Counted from the stretch's first letter, positions 26,852 to 36,390 are shown. The stretch is DNA of 64,000 nt from Pseudoalteromonas sp. H105 (GCF_001469215.1 NZ_LOFH01000002.1:372001-436000); one strand, 5' to 3'. Notes: a model not told the origin generated them from the letters alone. Numbers and translations are program-made.

Positions 26852-27604
26852 ATGATAGGCGTTAAACCATTGATTCTAGCAGGTATTGTAGCAGCAACTG
26901 CAACAGTACATGCAAATGAACTAGACCGAGTAATCGATAAAAGTAGCGAAATAAATCAATCAGCTACGCAATCACAAACAAAAATAGACAAGATTGCAGA
27001 TTCAATGCAAGGTCGTCTCCAACAGTTCACGGCCCTTAATAAAGAAATTGATGGCTTAGCTGTTTATAACGCGCAATTAACACGTCAACTTAATAATCAA
27101 GTGACTGAAATGGGAGACTTAAATGCTTCTATGGATAAAGTGTCTGTTATTGAGCGTCAAATAACCCCTCTTATGATCCGTATGATCACAGGCCTTGAGC
27201 AATTTGTCGCTCTTGATGTGCCTTTTTTAAAAGATGAACGTGCTAAGCGAATCAGTTCATTAAAACAAATGATGGACCGCGCAGATATAAATTCAAGCGA
27301 GAAGTTTCGTCGTCTTTTAGAAGCTTACCAAGTTGAAGTTGATTACGGCCGTACTATTGAAGCGTACACAGCTCTTCAGTCTGTGGATGGTCAAGAGCGT
27401 GAAGTTGATTTTTTACGCATTGGTCGTTTAGAGCTTATCTATTTAACACGTGATGGTAAAAAAGCAGGCAGTTGGGATCAACAAACAAAGACATTTGTTG
27501 CACTCCCTGATTCAACAATTAGCCAAATCAGTAAAGGCTTGCGAATTGCTCGTAAGCAACTTGCCCCAGACATGTTAACACTACCAGTACACGCGGCTGA
27601 ATAA
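26852..27604 (+). CDS. DUF3450 domain-containing protein of TonB2 operon
   Basis: A periplasmic coiled-coil protein of 250 residues: a signal peptide (cut near VHA-NE), long heptad-rich helices at about 25-110, and the DUF3450 C-terminal half (VDYGRTIEAYTAL, then LRIGRLELIYLTRDG). DUF3450 genes are found almost only at the head of TtpC-type TonB2 operons, as here. The ATG at 26852 is preferred to the GTG at 26843, since AAGG lies 8 nt upstream of it. It probably assembles with the periplasmic part of the next protein. Confidence 0.85.
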   Translation: MIGVKPLILAGIVAATATVHANELDRVIDKSSEINQSATQSQTKIDKIADSMQGRLQQFTALNKEIDGLAVYNAQLTRQLNNQVTEMGDLNASMDKVSVIERQITPLMIRMITGLEQFVALDVPFLKDERAKRISSLKQMMDRADINSSEKFRRLLEAYQVEVDYGRTIEAYTALQSVDGQEREVDFLRIGRLELIYLTRDGKKAGSWDQQTKTFVALPDSTISQISKGLRIARKQLAPDMLTLPVHAAE

Positions 27605-27616
27605 GAGGTTTTTACG

Positions 27617-28984
27617 ATGAAATTACTTACCAAAATGACAAAAATGGCCGTACTTGCAACAGGCTTAGGCTTTGCTGCAACGAGTATCGCCGCAGAACCA
27701 ATGGATTTAGACGCATTATTAAAAACCTTAGAGCAAGGTAAATCAGCGCAATCTGTACAAAATCAACAACGTGAACAAGAATTTAAATCACGTCAAAATG
27801 AACAAGTGCAAATGCTCCAAGACACGCAGGCAAAGCGCAATGAAATGCTTGTTCAATCTGAGCGACTTGAAACACAGTTTGAAGAAAACGAAGTTAAGCT
27901 TGCTAATTTAACTGACACGTTATCAAACCGTATGGGCTCACTAAAAGAGTTGTTTGGTGTTTTGCAACAAGTTGCCGGTGATTCAAGCAATAAATTTATG
28001 ACTTCGGTTGTGTCTGCGCAAATTCAAGATCGCAGTAAATTTATGGATGAACTTGCGGTTAAAATGGGTTCAACGTCAAACCTTGCTTCTATCGAAGATA
28101 TTGAACAAGTGTGGTATGAATTGCAACGCGAAATGACAGAGCAAGGTAAAGTGACGCGCTTTACTACTGAGGTTATTGTCGATGGCGGCGCAAAAGAGCA
28201 ACAAGAGGTTGTTCGTGTTGGTGCATTTAATCTTATTGCTGATGGTAAATATCTACAATATAACGCGGGTACAAACACTATAAGCCAGTTAACTCGTCAA
28301 CCTGTAGCACGCTTTACTGCCACGGCTCAAGACCTTCAAAATGCAAATAGTGGTGTTGTTCAATTTGCGCTTGACCCAACAGGTGGTTCAATTCTTGGCT
28401 TATTAGTACAAGCGCCTGACACGACTGAACAAGTACAACAAGGTGGAACGGTAGGGTACGTTATTTTAGGCGTGGGTGTTATTGCCCTCCTGATTGCGAT
28501 TGAACGCTTCATATCGTTGATAATGATTGGTGGAAAAGTACGTCGACAACTCAAAGACACCGTTGCACGTGATGACAACCCACTTGGCCGTGTAATGAAA
28601 GTGAAAGATCAGTACCCAGATGTTGCTTATGACACGCTAGAACTTAAATTAAGTGAAGCAATATTGCGTGAAATGCCAAAAATAACACGTAACTTAACGT
28701 TGATTAAAATTATCTCGGTAGTGGCTCCTCTACTTGGTTTACTTGGTACAGTAACCGGTATGATAAATACCTTCCAAGCAATCACTTTATTTGGTACAGG
28801 TGACCCGAAGCTGATGGCAGGCGGTATTTCACAAGCACTTGTTACAACAGTACTGGGTCTTGTTGTCGCAATTCCCACCGTATTTTTATACACCTTGCTT
28901 AACACTCGCGCTAAAAACATCTTGTTAATTATCCAAGAGCAAAGCGCAGGTATTATCGCTGAGCGTAGCGAGAAAGGAGCGTAA
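27617..28984 (+). CDS. ttpC: TtpC-like MotA/TolQ/ExbB proton channel protein
   Basis: 455 residues, twice the size of ordinary ExbB: a signal peptide, a periplasmic coiled coil at about 30-110, a periplasmic domain to about 270, then three TM segments with the MotA/TolQ/ExbB core (KIISVVAPLLGLLGTVTGMI, then GGISQALVTTVLGLVVAIPT). This is the architecture of TtpC, the extra component needed by Vibrio TonB2 systems. With the shorter ExbB, ExbD and TonB it forms a proton-driven motor energising outer-membrane receptors. GAGG precedes the start. Confidence 0.88.
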   Translation: MKLLTKMTKMAVLATGLGFAATSIAAEPMDLDALLKTLEQGKSAQSVQNQQREQEFKSRQNEQVQMLQDTQAKRNEMLVQSERLETQFEENEVKLANLTDTLSNRMGSLKELFGVLQQVAGDSSNKFMTSVVSAQIQDRSKFMDELAVKMGSTSNLASIEDIEQVWYELQREMTEQGKVTRFTTEVIVDGGAKEQQEVVRVGAFNLIADGKYLQYNAGTNTISQLTRQPVARFTATAQDLQNANSGVVQFALDPTGGSILGLLVQAPDTTEQVQQGGTVGYVILGVGVIALLIAIERFISLIMIGGKVRRQLKDTVARDDNPLGRVMKVKDQYPDVAYDTLELKLSEAILREMPKITRNLTLIKIISVVAPLLGLLGTVTGMINTFQAITLFGTGDPKLMAGGISQALVTTVLGLVVAIPTVFLYTLLNTRAKNILLIIQEQSAGIIAERSEKGA

Positions 28985-28987
28985 ACC

Positions 28988-29515
28988 ATGGTGCTATTGA
29001 TTGATTCAATCAATGCTATCCGTGATTTTCTCGACACTGGTGGCCAAGTGCTCTTGGTCATCGGAGTGTTAATCTTCGCGATGTGGTTATTGATACTCGA
29101 GCGATTTATATTTTTCTTTCAAGGTTATAAGCATTACAAACGCGATGTAAAAGCAACGTGGCGTAATCGCCAAGAGCGCAATAGTTGGAATTCAGAACAA
29201 ATTCGCCAAGCAATGATTTCACGTGCTGGTATGCAGTTAAATTCTAACTTAGCTCTTATCAATGTAATGGTTGCATTATGTCCGCTACTTGGCTTATTAG
29301 GCACAGTAACAGGCATGATCGAAGTATTTGATGTAATGGCAATTACTGGCACAGGCAGTGCTCGTTCTATGGCGTCGGGCGTTTCCAAAGCGACAATTCC
29401 GACAATGGCGGGCATGGTGGGTGCGTTATCAGGTGTATTTGCTTCTACTTATTTACAGCGCCGCGCTAAGCGTGAAGTAGAGCTACTTGAAGATAATATG
29501 GTTTTAGACCACTAA
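28988..29515 (+). CDS. exbB: ExbB-family biopolymer transport protein
   Basis: 175 residues with three TM segments and the TolQ/ExbB core (LIERFIFFFQ-like first helix, VALCPLLGLLGTVTGMIEVF, then GVSKATIPTMAGMVGALSG). It forms the pentameric inner-membrane channel that uses the proton gradient. It follows ttpC by 3 nt with GGAG 8 nt before ATG. The first TM begins directly, without a leader. Confidence 0.92.
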   Translation: MVLLIDSINAIRDFLDTGGQVLLVIGVLIFAMWLLILERFIFFFQGYKHYKRDVKATWRNRQERNSWNSEQIRQAMISRAGMQLNSNLALINVMVALCPLLGLLGTVTGMIEVFDVMAITGTGSARSMASGVSKATIPTMAGMVGALSGVFASTYLQRRAKREVELLEDNMVLDH

Positions 29516-29525
29516 CATAATTTTT

Positions 29526-29550
29526 GTAAAGCAGCTTAAGGCTGCTTTAC
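29526..29550 (+). other. Perfect hairpin between exbB and exbD
   Basis: GTAAAGCAGC and GCTGCTTTAC form a 10-bp perfect stem with a 5-nt loop, immediately before the exbD ribosome site. There is no T-run, so it is more likely an mRNA processing or stability element than a terminator. Confidence 0.5.
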
Positions 29551-29563
29551 CAAGGAGTAAAAA

Positions 29564-29974
29564 ATGAGAGCCCCATTAGGTAATTTATTACAAGAAGACG
29601 AAGCAGAAGAAATTAACATGACGCCAATGCTAGACGTTGTTTTTATTATGCTTATCTTTTTCATTGTAACCGCTTCATTTGTTAAAGAAGCGGGTATCGA
29701 TGTGAACCGCCCTGAAGCGGCAACGGCTGTTAAAAAAGAACGTGCAAACATCTTAGTTGCTATTTCTGATACTGGTGAAATTTGGATAAATAAACGCAAG
29801 GTAGACGAGCGTGCTGTTCAAGCGAATATCGAACGCTTAAAAGCAGAAAACCCACAAGGTAGTGTAGTTATTCAAGCAGATAAAAAAGCCACCACTGAAG
29901 TATTAATTAAAGTGATGGATGCATCACGTGCTGCAGGTGCGTTTGATGTTTCAATTGCTGCGCAAGAAGCGTGA
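29564..29974 (+). CDS. exbD: ExbD-family biopolymer transport protein
   Basis: 136 residues: a short cytoplasmic N-terminus, one TM with the proton-relay Asp (NMTPMLDVVFIMLIFFIVTA) and a periplasmic ExbD/TolR domain ending DVSIAAQEA. It forms the inner rotor or plug of the ExbB channel and contacts TonB. AAGGAG precedes the ATG. Confidence 0.92.
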   Translation: MRAPLGNLLQEDEAEEINMTPMLDVVFIMLIFFIVTASFVKEAGIDVNRPEAATAVKKERANILVAISDTGEIWINKRKVDERAVQANIERLKAENPQGSVVIQADKKATTEVLIKVMDASRAAGAFDVSIAAQEA

Positions 29975-29986
29975 TAAGGAACTGAT

Positions 29987-30595
29987 ATGTTGCGATATTT
30001 AGTTGCATTAGTGATTGCAGGTGTTGTTACTTTCTTACTGTTTTTAGGCATGCAAGCGTTGATAACGGGTGGTGAAGGAGCTATGAGCGAGCCAGCTAAA
30101 GGCAATGTACTTGATTTTGTACGTTTGAAAAAAGAAGAAACGGTACAAAAGAAAGAGCGCAAACCACAAAAGCCGCCAAAGCCCAAAGAGCCGCCTCCGC
30201 CAATGGATTCGCCGCAAATGCAGAACAGTGATCCTAACGCGAGTGCATCAAATTTTGATTTTGGTGCCAATGTAGAAGCCGACGTAAACCTTGCGGGCGG
30301 TTTAGCACTTGAATCAAGTGATGGCGAATACTTACCGATTGTAAAAGTGGCGCCTGTTTATCCCAGAAGAGCGCTTTCAAGAGGCATCGAAGGGTACGTC
30401 ATTGTTGAATTTACAGTAACAAAACAAGGCACGGTTCGCGACCCTCAGGTTGTTAGAGCAGAGCCTGAGTCACTGTTTGATCGAGCTGCGATGGATGCGG
30501 CCCTTAAATTTAAATACAAACCACGCGTAGTAAACGGAGAAGCTGTTGAAGTCGCGGGTGTACAGAATAAAATCTCTTTTCAAATTAGCGGTTAA
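29987..30595 (+). CDS. tonB: Energy transducer TonB (TonB2 type)
   Basis: 202 residues: an N-terminal TM anchor (about 3-25), a Pro/Lys-rich spacer (KPQKPPKPKEPPPPM), and the C-terminal TonB domain with VAPVYPRRALSRGIEGYVIV and the receptor-contacting sheet ending QNKISFQISG. The short spacer is typical of TonB2. It transmits motor force to TonB-dependent receptors; the receptor at 36391 is the nearest candidate client. AAGGA precedes the ATG. Confidence 0.93.
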   Translation: MLRYLVALVIAGVVTFLLFLGMQALITGGEGAMSEPAKGNVLDFVRLKKEETVQKKERKPQKPPKPKEPPPPMDSPQMQNSDPNASASNFDFGANVEADVNLAGGLALESSDGEYLPIVKVAPVYPRRALSRGIEGYVIVEFTVTKQGTVRDPQVVRAEPESLFDRAAMDAALKFKYKPRVVNGEAVEVAGVQNKISFQISG

Positions 30596-30626
30596 CCCGG
30601 TATTTTGATAGCGTAGCGAGGCGATT

Positions 30627-31934
30627 ATGAAACCATTGAGAATTGCACTGATTTGTGCAACAGCATTTACCACTAGCATAGCGTTGCCGACAGTTGTTAG
30701 CTTTATACCAGGCGTAAACATCGCGACAGCTTATGCGGCAGAGCAAAAAACTAAGCGCGTGCCAGCACTGCGTGAAAAAGTATACAGCCAGCTAGCACGT
30801 GCGCAAAAGCTAGCGGATGACGGTGATGCAAAAGCCGGGTTAGCCGCCCTAGACAGCATCAAAGAGCGTTCATCAAGTATGAATGACTATGAAATAGCCA
30901 TGATGCATAACTTTTATGGCTTTATTTATTACAACGAGAACGATTTAGCGAAAGCAATTGCATCATTTGAGAATGTTGTTAATGCAGAGGCTATCCCTGA
31001 GACATTACGGTTAAGCACGACTTTCAGTTTAGCGCAGTTGGCAATGGCCAATGGTGATTACAACAAGGTGATCTCATTTTTAGATGATTGGGATAACATA
31101 AACACCAAGCCAAAAACCGATGCATATTATGTGCTAAAAGCCCAAGCTTTCTACCAAATGAAAGACTACAGCAAAGGCATTAATAGTATTAATCAAGCCA
31201 TTGCTCAGGCTGATAGCGAAGGCAAAGAGCCTAAAGAGAACTGGTTAGTCTTACAGCGCGCAATGTACTACTCGCTTAATCAACCGCAAAAAGTAGTTGA
31301 CGTGCTTGAGCGCATGGTCAAACTTTATAATAAACCTGAGTACTGGGTTCAATTAGGCGGTATGTACGGTGAAACAGGGGCTGAGAAAAAACAGTTGGCT
31401 GTTTTAGAAGCGGCTTACCAGCAGGGCTTTTTAACCTCTAAGTCAGCGTTAACTCAGCTTTCACAAGTGTATATGTATAACGGTCTTTCCTATAAAGCAG
31501 CTGATGTAATGCAGCAAGCTATGACATCGGGTTTAGTCGAAAAAACAGCTAAAAATTATGCTTTTATTGCTGAAGCAATGGTACAAGCGAAAGAAGATGA
31601 AAAATCAGCACAGTTTTTCGAAAAGGCTGCTGGCTTATCAACTCATGGCAAGTTTGACCAACGTTTAGCTGAGGTGCTAATTAATACGCAGCATTACAAC
31701 AAAGCGGCTGATGCTGCTCGTGCAGCACTGGACAAAGGCGGGTTAGATTTTGAATCAAACGCATATGTTGCATTGGGTATGGCGCAGTATAATTTAAAGA
31801 ATTTTGATGCGTCTATTTTAGCATTTGAACAAGCTGAAAAGCATAAAAAATCACAACGTTTAGCGACGCAGTGGATCAAGTACGTTAAAAACGAAAAAGT
31901 CCATGCAGAGACACTACGTACTGCTTTACTTTAG
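30627..31934 (+). CDS. Tetratricopeptide-repeat protein of TonB2 operon
   Basis: A periplasmic protein of 435 residues: a signal peptide (cut near AYA-AE) and about eight TPR-like helical pairs (for example YEIAMMHNFYGFIYYNENDL, SNAYVALGMAQYNLKNFDAS). Such a TPR protein commonly ends TtpC/TonB2 operons; it is probably a scaffold for the motor or for a client lipoprotein or receptor. Its exact role is unknown. It is the last of six genes spaced closely from 26852, followed by a terminator. Confidence 0.85.
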   Translation: MKPLRIALICATAFTTSIALPTVVSFIPGVNIATAYAAEQKTKRVPALREKVYSQLARAQKLADDGDAKAGLAALDSIKERSSSMNDYEIAMMHNFYGFIYYNENDLAKAIASFENVVNAEAIPETLRLSTTFSLAQLAMANGDYNKVISFLDDWDNINTKPKTDAYYVLKAQAFYQMKDYSKGINSINQAIAQADSEGKEPKENWLVLQRAMYYSLNQPQKVVDVLERMVKLYNKPEYWVQLGGMYGETGAEKKQLAVLEAAYQQGFLTSKSALTQLSQVYMYNGLSYKAADVMQQAMTSGLVEKTAKNYAFIAEAMVQAKEDEKSAQFFEKAAGLSTHGKFDQRLAEVLINTQHYNKAADAARAALDKGGLDFESNAYVALGMAQYNLKNFDASILAFEQAEKHKKSQRLATQWIKYVKNEKVHAETLRTALL

Positions 31935-31980
31935 TAACTAAAATTATTTAGTTACCCCCTTTTTTATAATCGCAACACCA

Positions 31981-32006
31981 AAGCTGCCTTCGGGCGGCTT
32001 TTTTTG
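31981..32006 (+). terminator. Terminator of TonB2 operon
   Basis: AAGCTGCC, a TTCG tetraloop and GGCGGCTT, followed by a T7 tract. The stem has one G-T pair. It separates the motor operon from the lipoprotein-receptor pair. Confidence 0.9.
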
Positions 32007-32113
32007 TTTTTAATTTAAGTTGTTGTAATTTAATGATTTAGATTGTCATTTTATGTTTATATAAGTGTAACTTCTCTGTCATATAGCTCCCGTAAGGTAG
32101 TCACGTTGAAAAA

Positions 32114-32165
32114 CTCAAGTGACCTTTAAGTATGAGAATCGTGCTTAAAGGTGACTTGGGTTTTT
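32114..32165 (+). promoter_or_regulatory. Long leader hairpin with T-run (possible attenuator)
   Basis: CTCAAGTGACCTTTAAG pairs with CTTAAAGGTGACTTGGG (17 positions, one mismatch and one G-T) around a 13-nt loop, followed by five T. It lies 48 bp before the lipoprotein start and over 100 bp after the motor-operon terminator, so it is in the likely 5' leader. It could be an attenuator, a small-RNA terminator or a protective structure. Confidence 0.6.
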
Positions 32166-32212
32166 ATTTAAATGCACTAACAAAATAATTAAATATCTTA
32201 ACGGAGTGAACA

Positions 32213-35200
32213 ATGAAATTATCTGACTTATTTAAAGTTAGTTTAGTAGCAGCAGCGGTTTCTTTATCTGGTTGTGGTGGTGACTTAGTCGTAAAAGAAG
32301 GCGACGCTAATACAACAGTTAATGAAGGCGACACTATTAATAATAATTATGAAAATGGTGGCGACAATGGTGGTGATAATGGCGGCGACGATTCAAGCCG
32401 TGATGATTCACAAAATGCTACAACTGGTTTCCCTGCCGATATTGATAATGCATTAGTTCAAGGTTTAGCGACTGATGTTTCAAGCTCTTTCCCACAAATT
32501 ACTGATAAGCCAGTTTATAAATTAGCGGCTGACACTGTATTTACAGCCAATGTTTCGCTTACAAACGATGCTCATTGGATTTTACAAGGGCGTACAGCGG
32601 TTGGTAATGACCGTGCTGACAATACCGTTCTTTATATTCAACAAGGTACTACACTAATTGGTGAAACGGGCGATGACTTCCTAGTTGTACGCCGTGGTTC
32701 TCAAATTGAATCAGTAGGTACTGTTTCTCAGCCTATCACAATGACATCTATCCAAGATGTAACGGGTGCTGAAACAGGCATTGGTCAATGGGGCGGTTTA
32801 GTTCTTTTAGGTAATGCACCGGCGAACTCGTGTGGTGATCAAAAAGGTGAAACAACAACTGAAGAACTTGCAGGTTGTGGTGTTCCAGCTGAAGGTGATG
32901 CTGGCTTGTTCGGTGGTGAAGACGAAGCTGATAATTCAGGTACTATTAAGTACGTTATTGTTAAACAAGCTGGTAAAGCGCTGGGTAACGGTGATGAGTT
33001 AAACGGTATTACATTTGGTGGTGTTGGCTCTGCGACGACAGTAGATTACATTCAGGTTCATGAAAACCTTGATGACGGTATCGAGTTCTTTGGTGGCACA
33101 GTGAATGTTAGTAATGTTGTTTTAACTAGCATTGGTGATGACTCGCTTGATTGGTCATTTGGTTGGACAGGTAAAGCAACTAATGTATACATTCAACAAG
33201 CTGCAAACCTTGGCGATAATGCAATTGAAGCAGATAACTCAGAGTTTGATTCAGAAGCTTCACCACTTACAAATCCAACTATTGAGAATGTCACAATTGT
33301 TGGTGCTGAAGGTAACAACGGTATCCGTTTACGTGCAGGCACAGCGGGTGTTCTAAAAAATGTATTTGTTACAGGTCCTGCTACGTATGAAAATTGTTTA
33401 CGTGTAGGCTCAGACTCTGTGCCTCGTGCTGAAGATGGTTCTTTAACTATCACTAACTCAATTGTTGCGTGTCAAACGCCGGCTAACAACTTTGGTAGCG
33501 AAACAATTAACGGCGGTACAGTTCAAGCTTGGTTTGAAGGCCAAGATGACAACCAAACACTGACACCAGCGCAGCTTATGTTAGACGATAACGGCTACAT
33601 GCCATTAGCGGGTTCTCCACTTGTTGCTGGCACACAAATTGGTGCGTTTAATACATCTAATAACTGGATGGAAGGCTGGACCGTTGCAATCAACGGCGGT
33701 TTCCCTACAGATATAGCTAATGCAAAAGATCAAGGTTTTGCAACAGATGTGTCAAGTGAGTTTCCACAGATCACTGACAAACCAGTGTATCGTTTAACTG
33801 AAGACACTGAGTTTAACGCAGATGTTACTTTAACTAATGACGTACACTGGATCTTAAATGGCCGTACTGCTGTCGGTGGTGATAGAACAAACAGTGCGAC
33901 ATTATATGTACAAGCAGGTACAACATTAATTGGTGAATCAGGTGATGACTTCCTAGTGGTACGCCGTGGTTCACAAATCAATGCGAATGGTACTGCAACA
34001 GCACCAATCACCATGACATCTATTCAAGATGTAACAGGTGCAGAAACAAATATTGGCCAATGGGGTGGCGTAGTATTACTTGGTAATGCACCAGCTAACT
34101 CATGTGGTGATCAAAAAGGTGAAACGACCACTGCAGAGCTAGAAGGCTGTGGTGTACCAGCTGAAGGTGATGCTGGATTATTTGGTGGTACAGACCCAGA
34201 AGATAACTCAGGTGTTATCCGTTATGTAGTTGTTAAACATGCTGGTAAGACACTGGGTAATGGTGATGAACTAAACGGTATTTCATTCGCTGGTGTAGGT
34301 TCAAATACTAAGGTTGAATTTATTCAGGTTCACCAAAACCTTGATGATGGTATTGAGTTCTTCGGCGGTACAGTAAATGTGCGTAATGTTGTATTAACAG
34401 ATATCGGTGATGACTCTTTCGATTGGTCATTTGGTTGGACTGGTCGCGCTCAAAACGTTTACATTCAGCAAAGTGCTGCGGGTGGTGATAACGCGTTTGA
34501 AGCAGATAACTCTGAGTTTGATTCAAATGCAACACCACTGACTAAGCCGCTTGTATCAAATGTAACCGTTGTGGGTGCTGATGGCGTTAACGGTGTTCGT
34601 CTACGTGCAGGTACAGCCGGTGTGTTACGTAATGTAGTAATTACGGGTCCTGATGGTTACAAAAACTGTTTACGTGTTGGCTCAGACTCAGCTGCAAATG
34701 CAGAATCAGGTGAGCTATCAATTGAAAACTCGGTAGTTGCTTGTAACACAGACAATAACTTTGGTGACGAAGCTATTGGTTCTGGGAATGTTCAATCATG
34801 GTTCGAAGGTCAAACAGGTAACCAGACGCTGACATCTGCAACATTAAACCTTGCGACTGACGGTTTTACGCCAAAATCAGGTTCTCCACTGCTTGGTGCC
34901 GGTGTAGATGCATCTGACCTTGACCCGTTCTTTACCAAAACAGATTACATTGGTGCGTTTGACGGTGATAACAATTGGATGGACGGCTGGACAGTTGCTG
35001 TAACGCCTAACTTCCCTCAATCAGTAACCAATGCACTTGAACAAGGCTTAGCAACTGATGTTTCAGCAAGCTTCCCACAACTGACTGATAAGCCGGTATA
35101 TCAACTTAACCAAGATGTGGTCTTCACGTCAGATGTGACATTAACAAATGATGCACACTGGATTTTAAAAGGGCGTACTGCTGTTGGTGGTGACCGTGTT

Positions 35201-36322
35201 GATAGCGCAACTTTATATGTTCAGTTTGGTACAACGTTAATTGGTGAATCAGGTGATGACTTCTTAGTTGTTCGTCGTGGTTCAAAAATTGAGGCAGTGG
35301 GTACAGCTTCTCAGCCTATCGTTATGACATCAATTCAAGATGTAACGGGTGGCGAAACTGATATCGGTCAATGGGGTGGTTTAGTATTACTAGGTAATGC
35401 ACCTGCGAACTCGTGTGGTGACCAAAAAGGTGAAACAACGGATACTGAACTTCTAGAGTGTGGTGTACCAGCTGAAGGTGATGCCGGCTTATTTGGTGGT
35501 AACGACCCTGAAGATAACTCAGGTACATTAAAATATGTTGTTGTTAAGCAAGCGGGCAAAACACTGGGTAACGGTGACGAGCTCAATGGTATTACTATTG
35601 CGGGTGTAGGCAGTCAAACAGAGCTTGATTATATCCATGTACATGAAAATCTTGATGATGGCGTCGAGTTCTTCGGTGGTACTGCTAGCATTAGTCACTT
35701 AGTACTCACAAATATTGGTGATGACTCTTTAGATTGGTCTTTTGGTTGGACAGGTAATGCGCAATACGTCCTAATTAAACAAGACTCAACAAATGGTGAT
35801 AACGCTATTGAAGCTGACAACTCTGAGTTTGATTCAGATGCGTCGCCGTTAACTACTCCTACCATTTCAAATGTAACCATTATTGGTGCTGACGGCGTAA
35901 ATGGTGTTCGTCTACGTGCAGGTACAGCGGGTGTTATCAAAAACCTAGTTGTTACAGGCCCTGATGGATACAGCAACTGTTTACGTGTAGGTTCTGACTC
36001 TGTGCCACGTGCAGAAGATGGTTCACTTAATATTAGCCACTCAGTCGTCGCATGTGCTGCGGCAAGTAACTTCTCAGATACGGTCATTGCGGATGGCAAT
36101 GTTGAGTCTTGGTTTACAGCCCAAGATGGCAACTCTGTAATGGAAGCTGCAATGCTTGGTTTAAGTGACAATGGGTATATGCCAACGGCTGAATCAGCGT
36201 TACTAGGCGCAGGTTTTGATTCATCAAGCCTTAATAGCTTCTTTGATAAGGTCGATTACGTCGGTGCAATGGATGCACAAAATGACTGGACAGCAGGTTG
36301 GGTAAAAGTAGGTCTTAAATAA
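32213..36322 (+). CDS. Large lipoprotein of three tandem beta-helix-like units
   Basis: 1369 residues. A lipoprotein signal with lipobox LSGC (Cys about 21) and a Gly/Asp/Asn-rich linker (about 40-70) precede three ~437-residue units. Each unit has a start like (G/N)FP...ATDVS, then HWIL, GRTAVG, DDFLVVRRGS, GQWGG, NAPANSCGDQKGET, NLDDG(I/V)EFFGGT, IGDDS(L/F)DWSFGWTG, EADNSEFD, RLRAGTAGV and CLRVGSDS. Short repeated strands suggest a right-handed parallel beta-helix; four Cys per unit could make two disulfides, and the acidic loops could bind Ca2+. Not matched to a named function. It is likely surface- or outer-membrane-anchored and shares an operon with the receptor 68 bp downstream. Confidence 0.75.
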   Translation: MKLSDLFKVSLVAAAVSLSGCGGDLVVKEGDANTTVNEGDTINNNYENGGDNGGDNGGDDSSRDDSQNATTGFPADIDNALVQGLATDVSSSFPQITDKPVYKLAADTVFTANVSLTNDAHWILQGRTAVGNDRADNTVLYIQQGTTLIGETGDDFLVVRRGSQIESVGTVSQPITMTSIQDVTGAETGIGQWGGLVLLGNAPANSCGDQKGETTTEELAGCGVPAEGDAGLFGGEDEADNSGTIKYVIVKQAGKALGNGDELNGITFGGVGSATTVDYIQVHENLDDGIEFFGGTVNVSNVVLTSIGDDSLDWSFGWTGKATNVYIQQAANLGDNAIEADNSEFDSEASPLTNPTIENVTIVGAEGNNGIRLRAGTAGVLKNVFVTGPATYENCLRVGSDSVPRAEDGSLTITNSIVACQTPANNFGSETINGGTVQAWFEGQDDNQTLTPAQLMLDDNGYMPLAGSPLVAGTQIGAFNTSNNWMEGWTVAINGGFPTDIANAKDQGFATDVSSEFPQITDKPVYRLTEDTEFNADVTLTNDVHWILNGRTAVGGDRTNSATLYVQAGTTLIGESGDDFLVVRRGSQINANGTATAPITMTSIQDVTGAETNIGQWGGVVLLGNAPANSCGDQKGETTTAELEGCGVPAEGDAGLFGGTDPEDNSGVIRYVVVKHAGKTLGNGDELNGISFAGVGSNTKVEFIQVHQNLDDGIEFFGGTVNVRNVVLTDIGDDSFDWSFGWTGRAQNVYIQQSAAGGDNAFEADNSEFDSNATPLTKPLVSNVTVVGADGVNGVRLRAGTAGVLRNVVITGPDGYKNCLRVGSDSAANAESGELSIENSVVACNTDNNFGDEAIGSGNVQSWFEGQTGNQTLTSATLNLATDGFTPKSGSPLLGAGVDASDLDPFFTKTDYIGAFDGDNNWMDGWTVAVTPNFPQSVTNALEQGLATDVSASFPQLTDKPVYQLNQDVVFTSDVTLTNDAHWILKGRTAVGGDRVDSATLYVQFGTTLIGESGDDFLVVRRGSKIEAVGTASQPIVMTSIQDVTGGETDIGQWGGLVLLGNAPANSCGDQKGETTDTELLECGVPAEGDAGLFGGNDPEDNSGTLKYVVVKQAGKTLGNGDELNGITIAGVGSQTELDYIHVHENLDDGVEFFGGTASISHLVLTNIGDDSLDWSFGWTGNAQYVLIKQDSTNGDNAIEADNSEFDSDASPLTTPTISNVTIIGADGVNGVRLRAGTAGVIKNLVVTGPDGYSNCLRVGSDSVPRAEDGSLNISHSVVACAAASNFSDTVIADGNVESWFTAQDGNSVMEAAMLGLSDNGYMPTAESALLGAGFDSSSLNSFFDKVDYVGAMDAQNDWTAGWVKVGLK
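32426..36319 (+). repeat. Three tandem ~1.3-kb coding repeats
   Basis: Units 32426-33697, 33698-35008 and 35009-36319 encode three closely similar segments of the lipoprotein. Units 2 and 3 are each 1311 bp; unit 1 is 39 bp shorter. The protein identity is high over whole units, indicating duplication with ongoing conservation or gene conversion. Confidence 0.9.
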
Positions 36323-36338
36323 CCCACTTTCGTATCCC

Positions 36339-36360
36339 GGGCGAGAGCATGCTCTCGCCC
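36339..36360 (+). other. Perfect 22-bp palindrome between lipoprotein and receptor genes
   Basis: GGGCGAGAGCA and TGCTCTCGCCC form a perfect inverted repeat of 11 bp per arm. No T-run follows, so it probably works as an intercistronic stem that stabilises or processes the mRNA and sets different levels for the two proteins. Partial termination is the alternative. Confidence 0.6.
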
Positions 36361-36390
36361 AGCTTCTAGTTCATGTTTCGGAGTATAATA

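Noticed and set aside
32814..36171. Several open frames of 60-160 codons on both strands within the triplicated gene
   Set aside because: They recur at the same place in each repeat unit and reflect the repeat's codon pattern, not separate genes.
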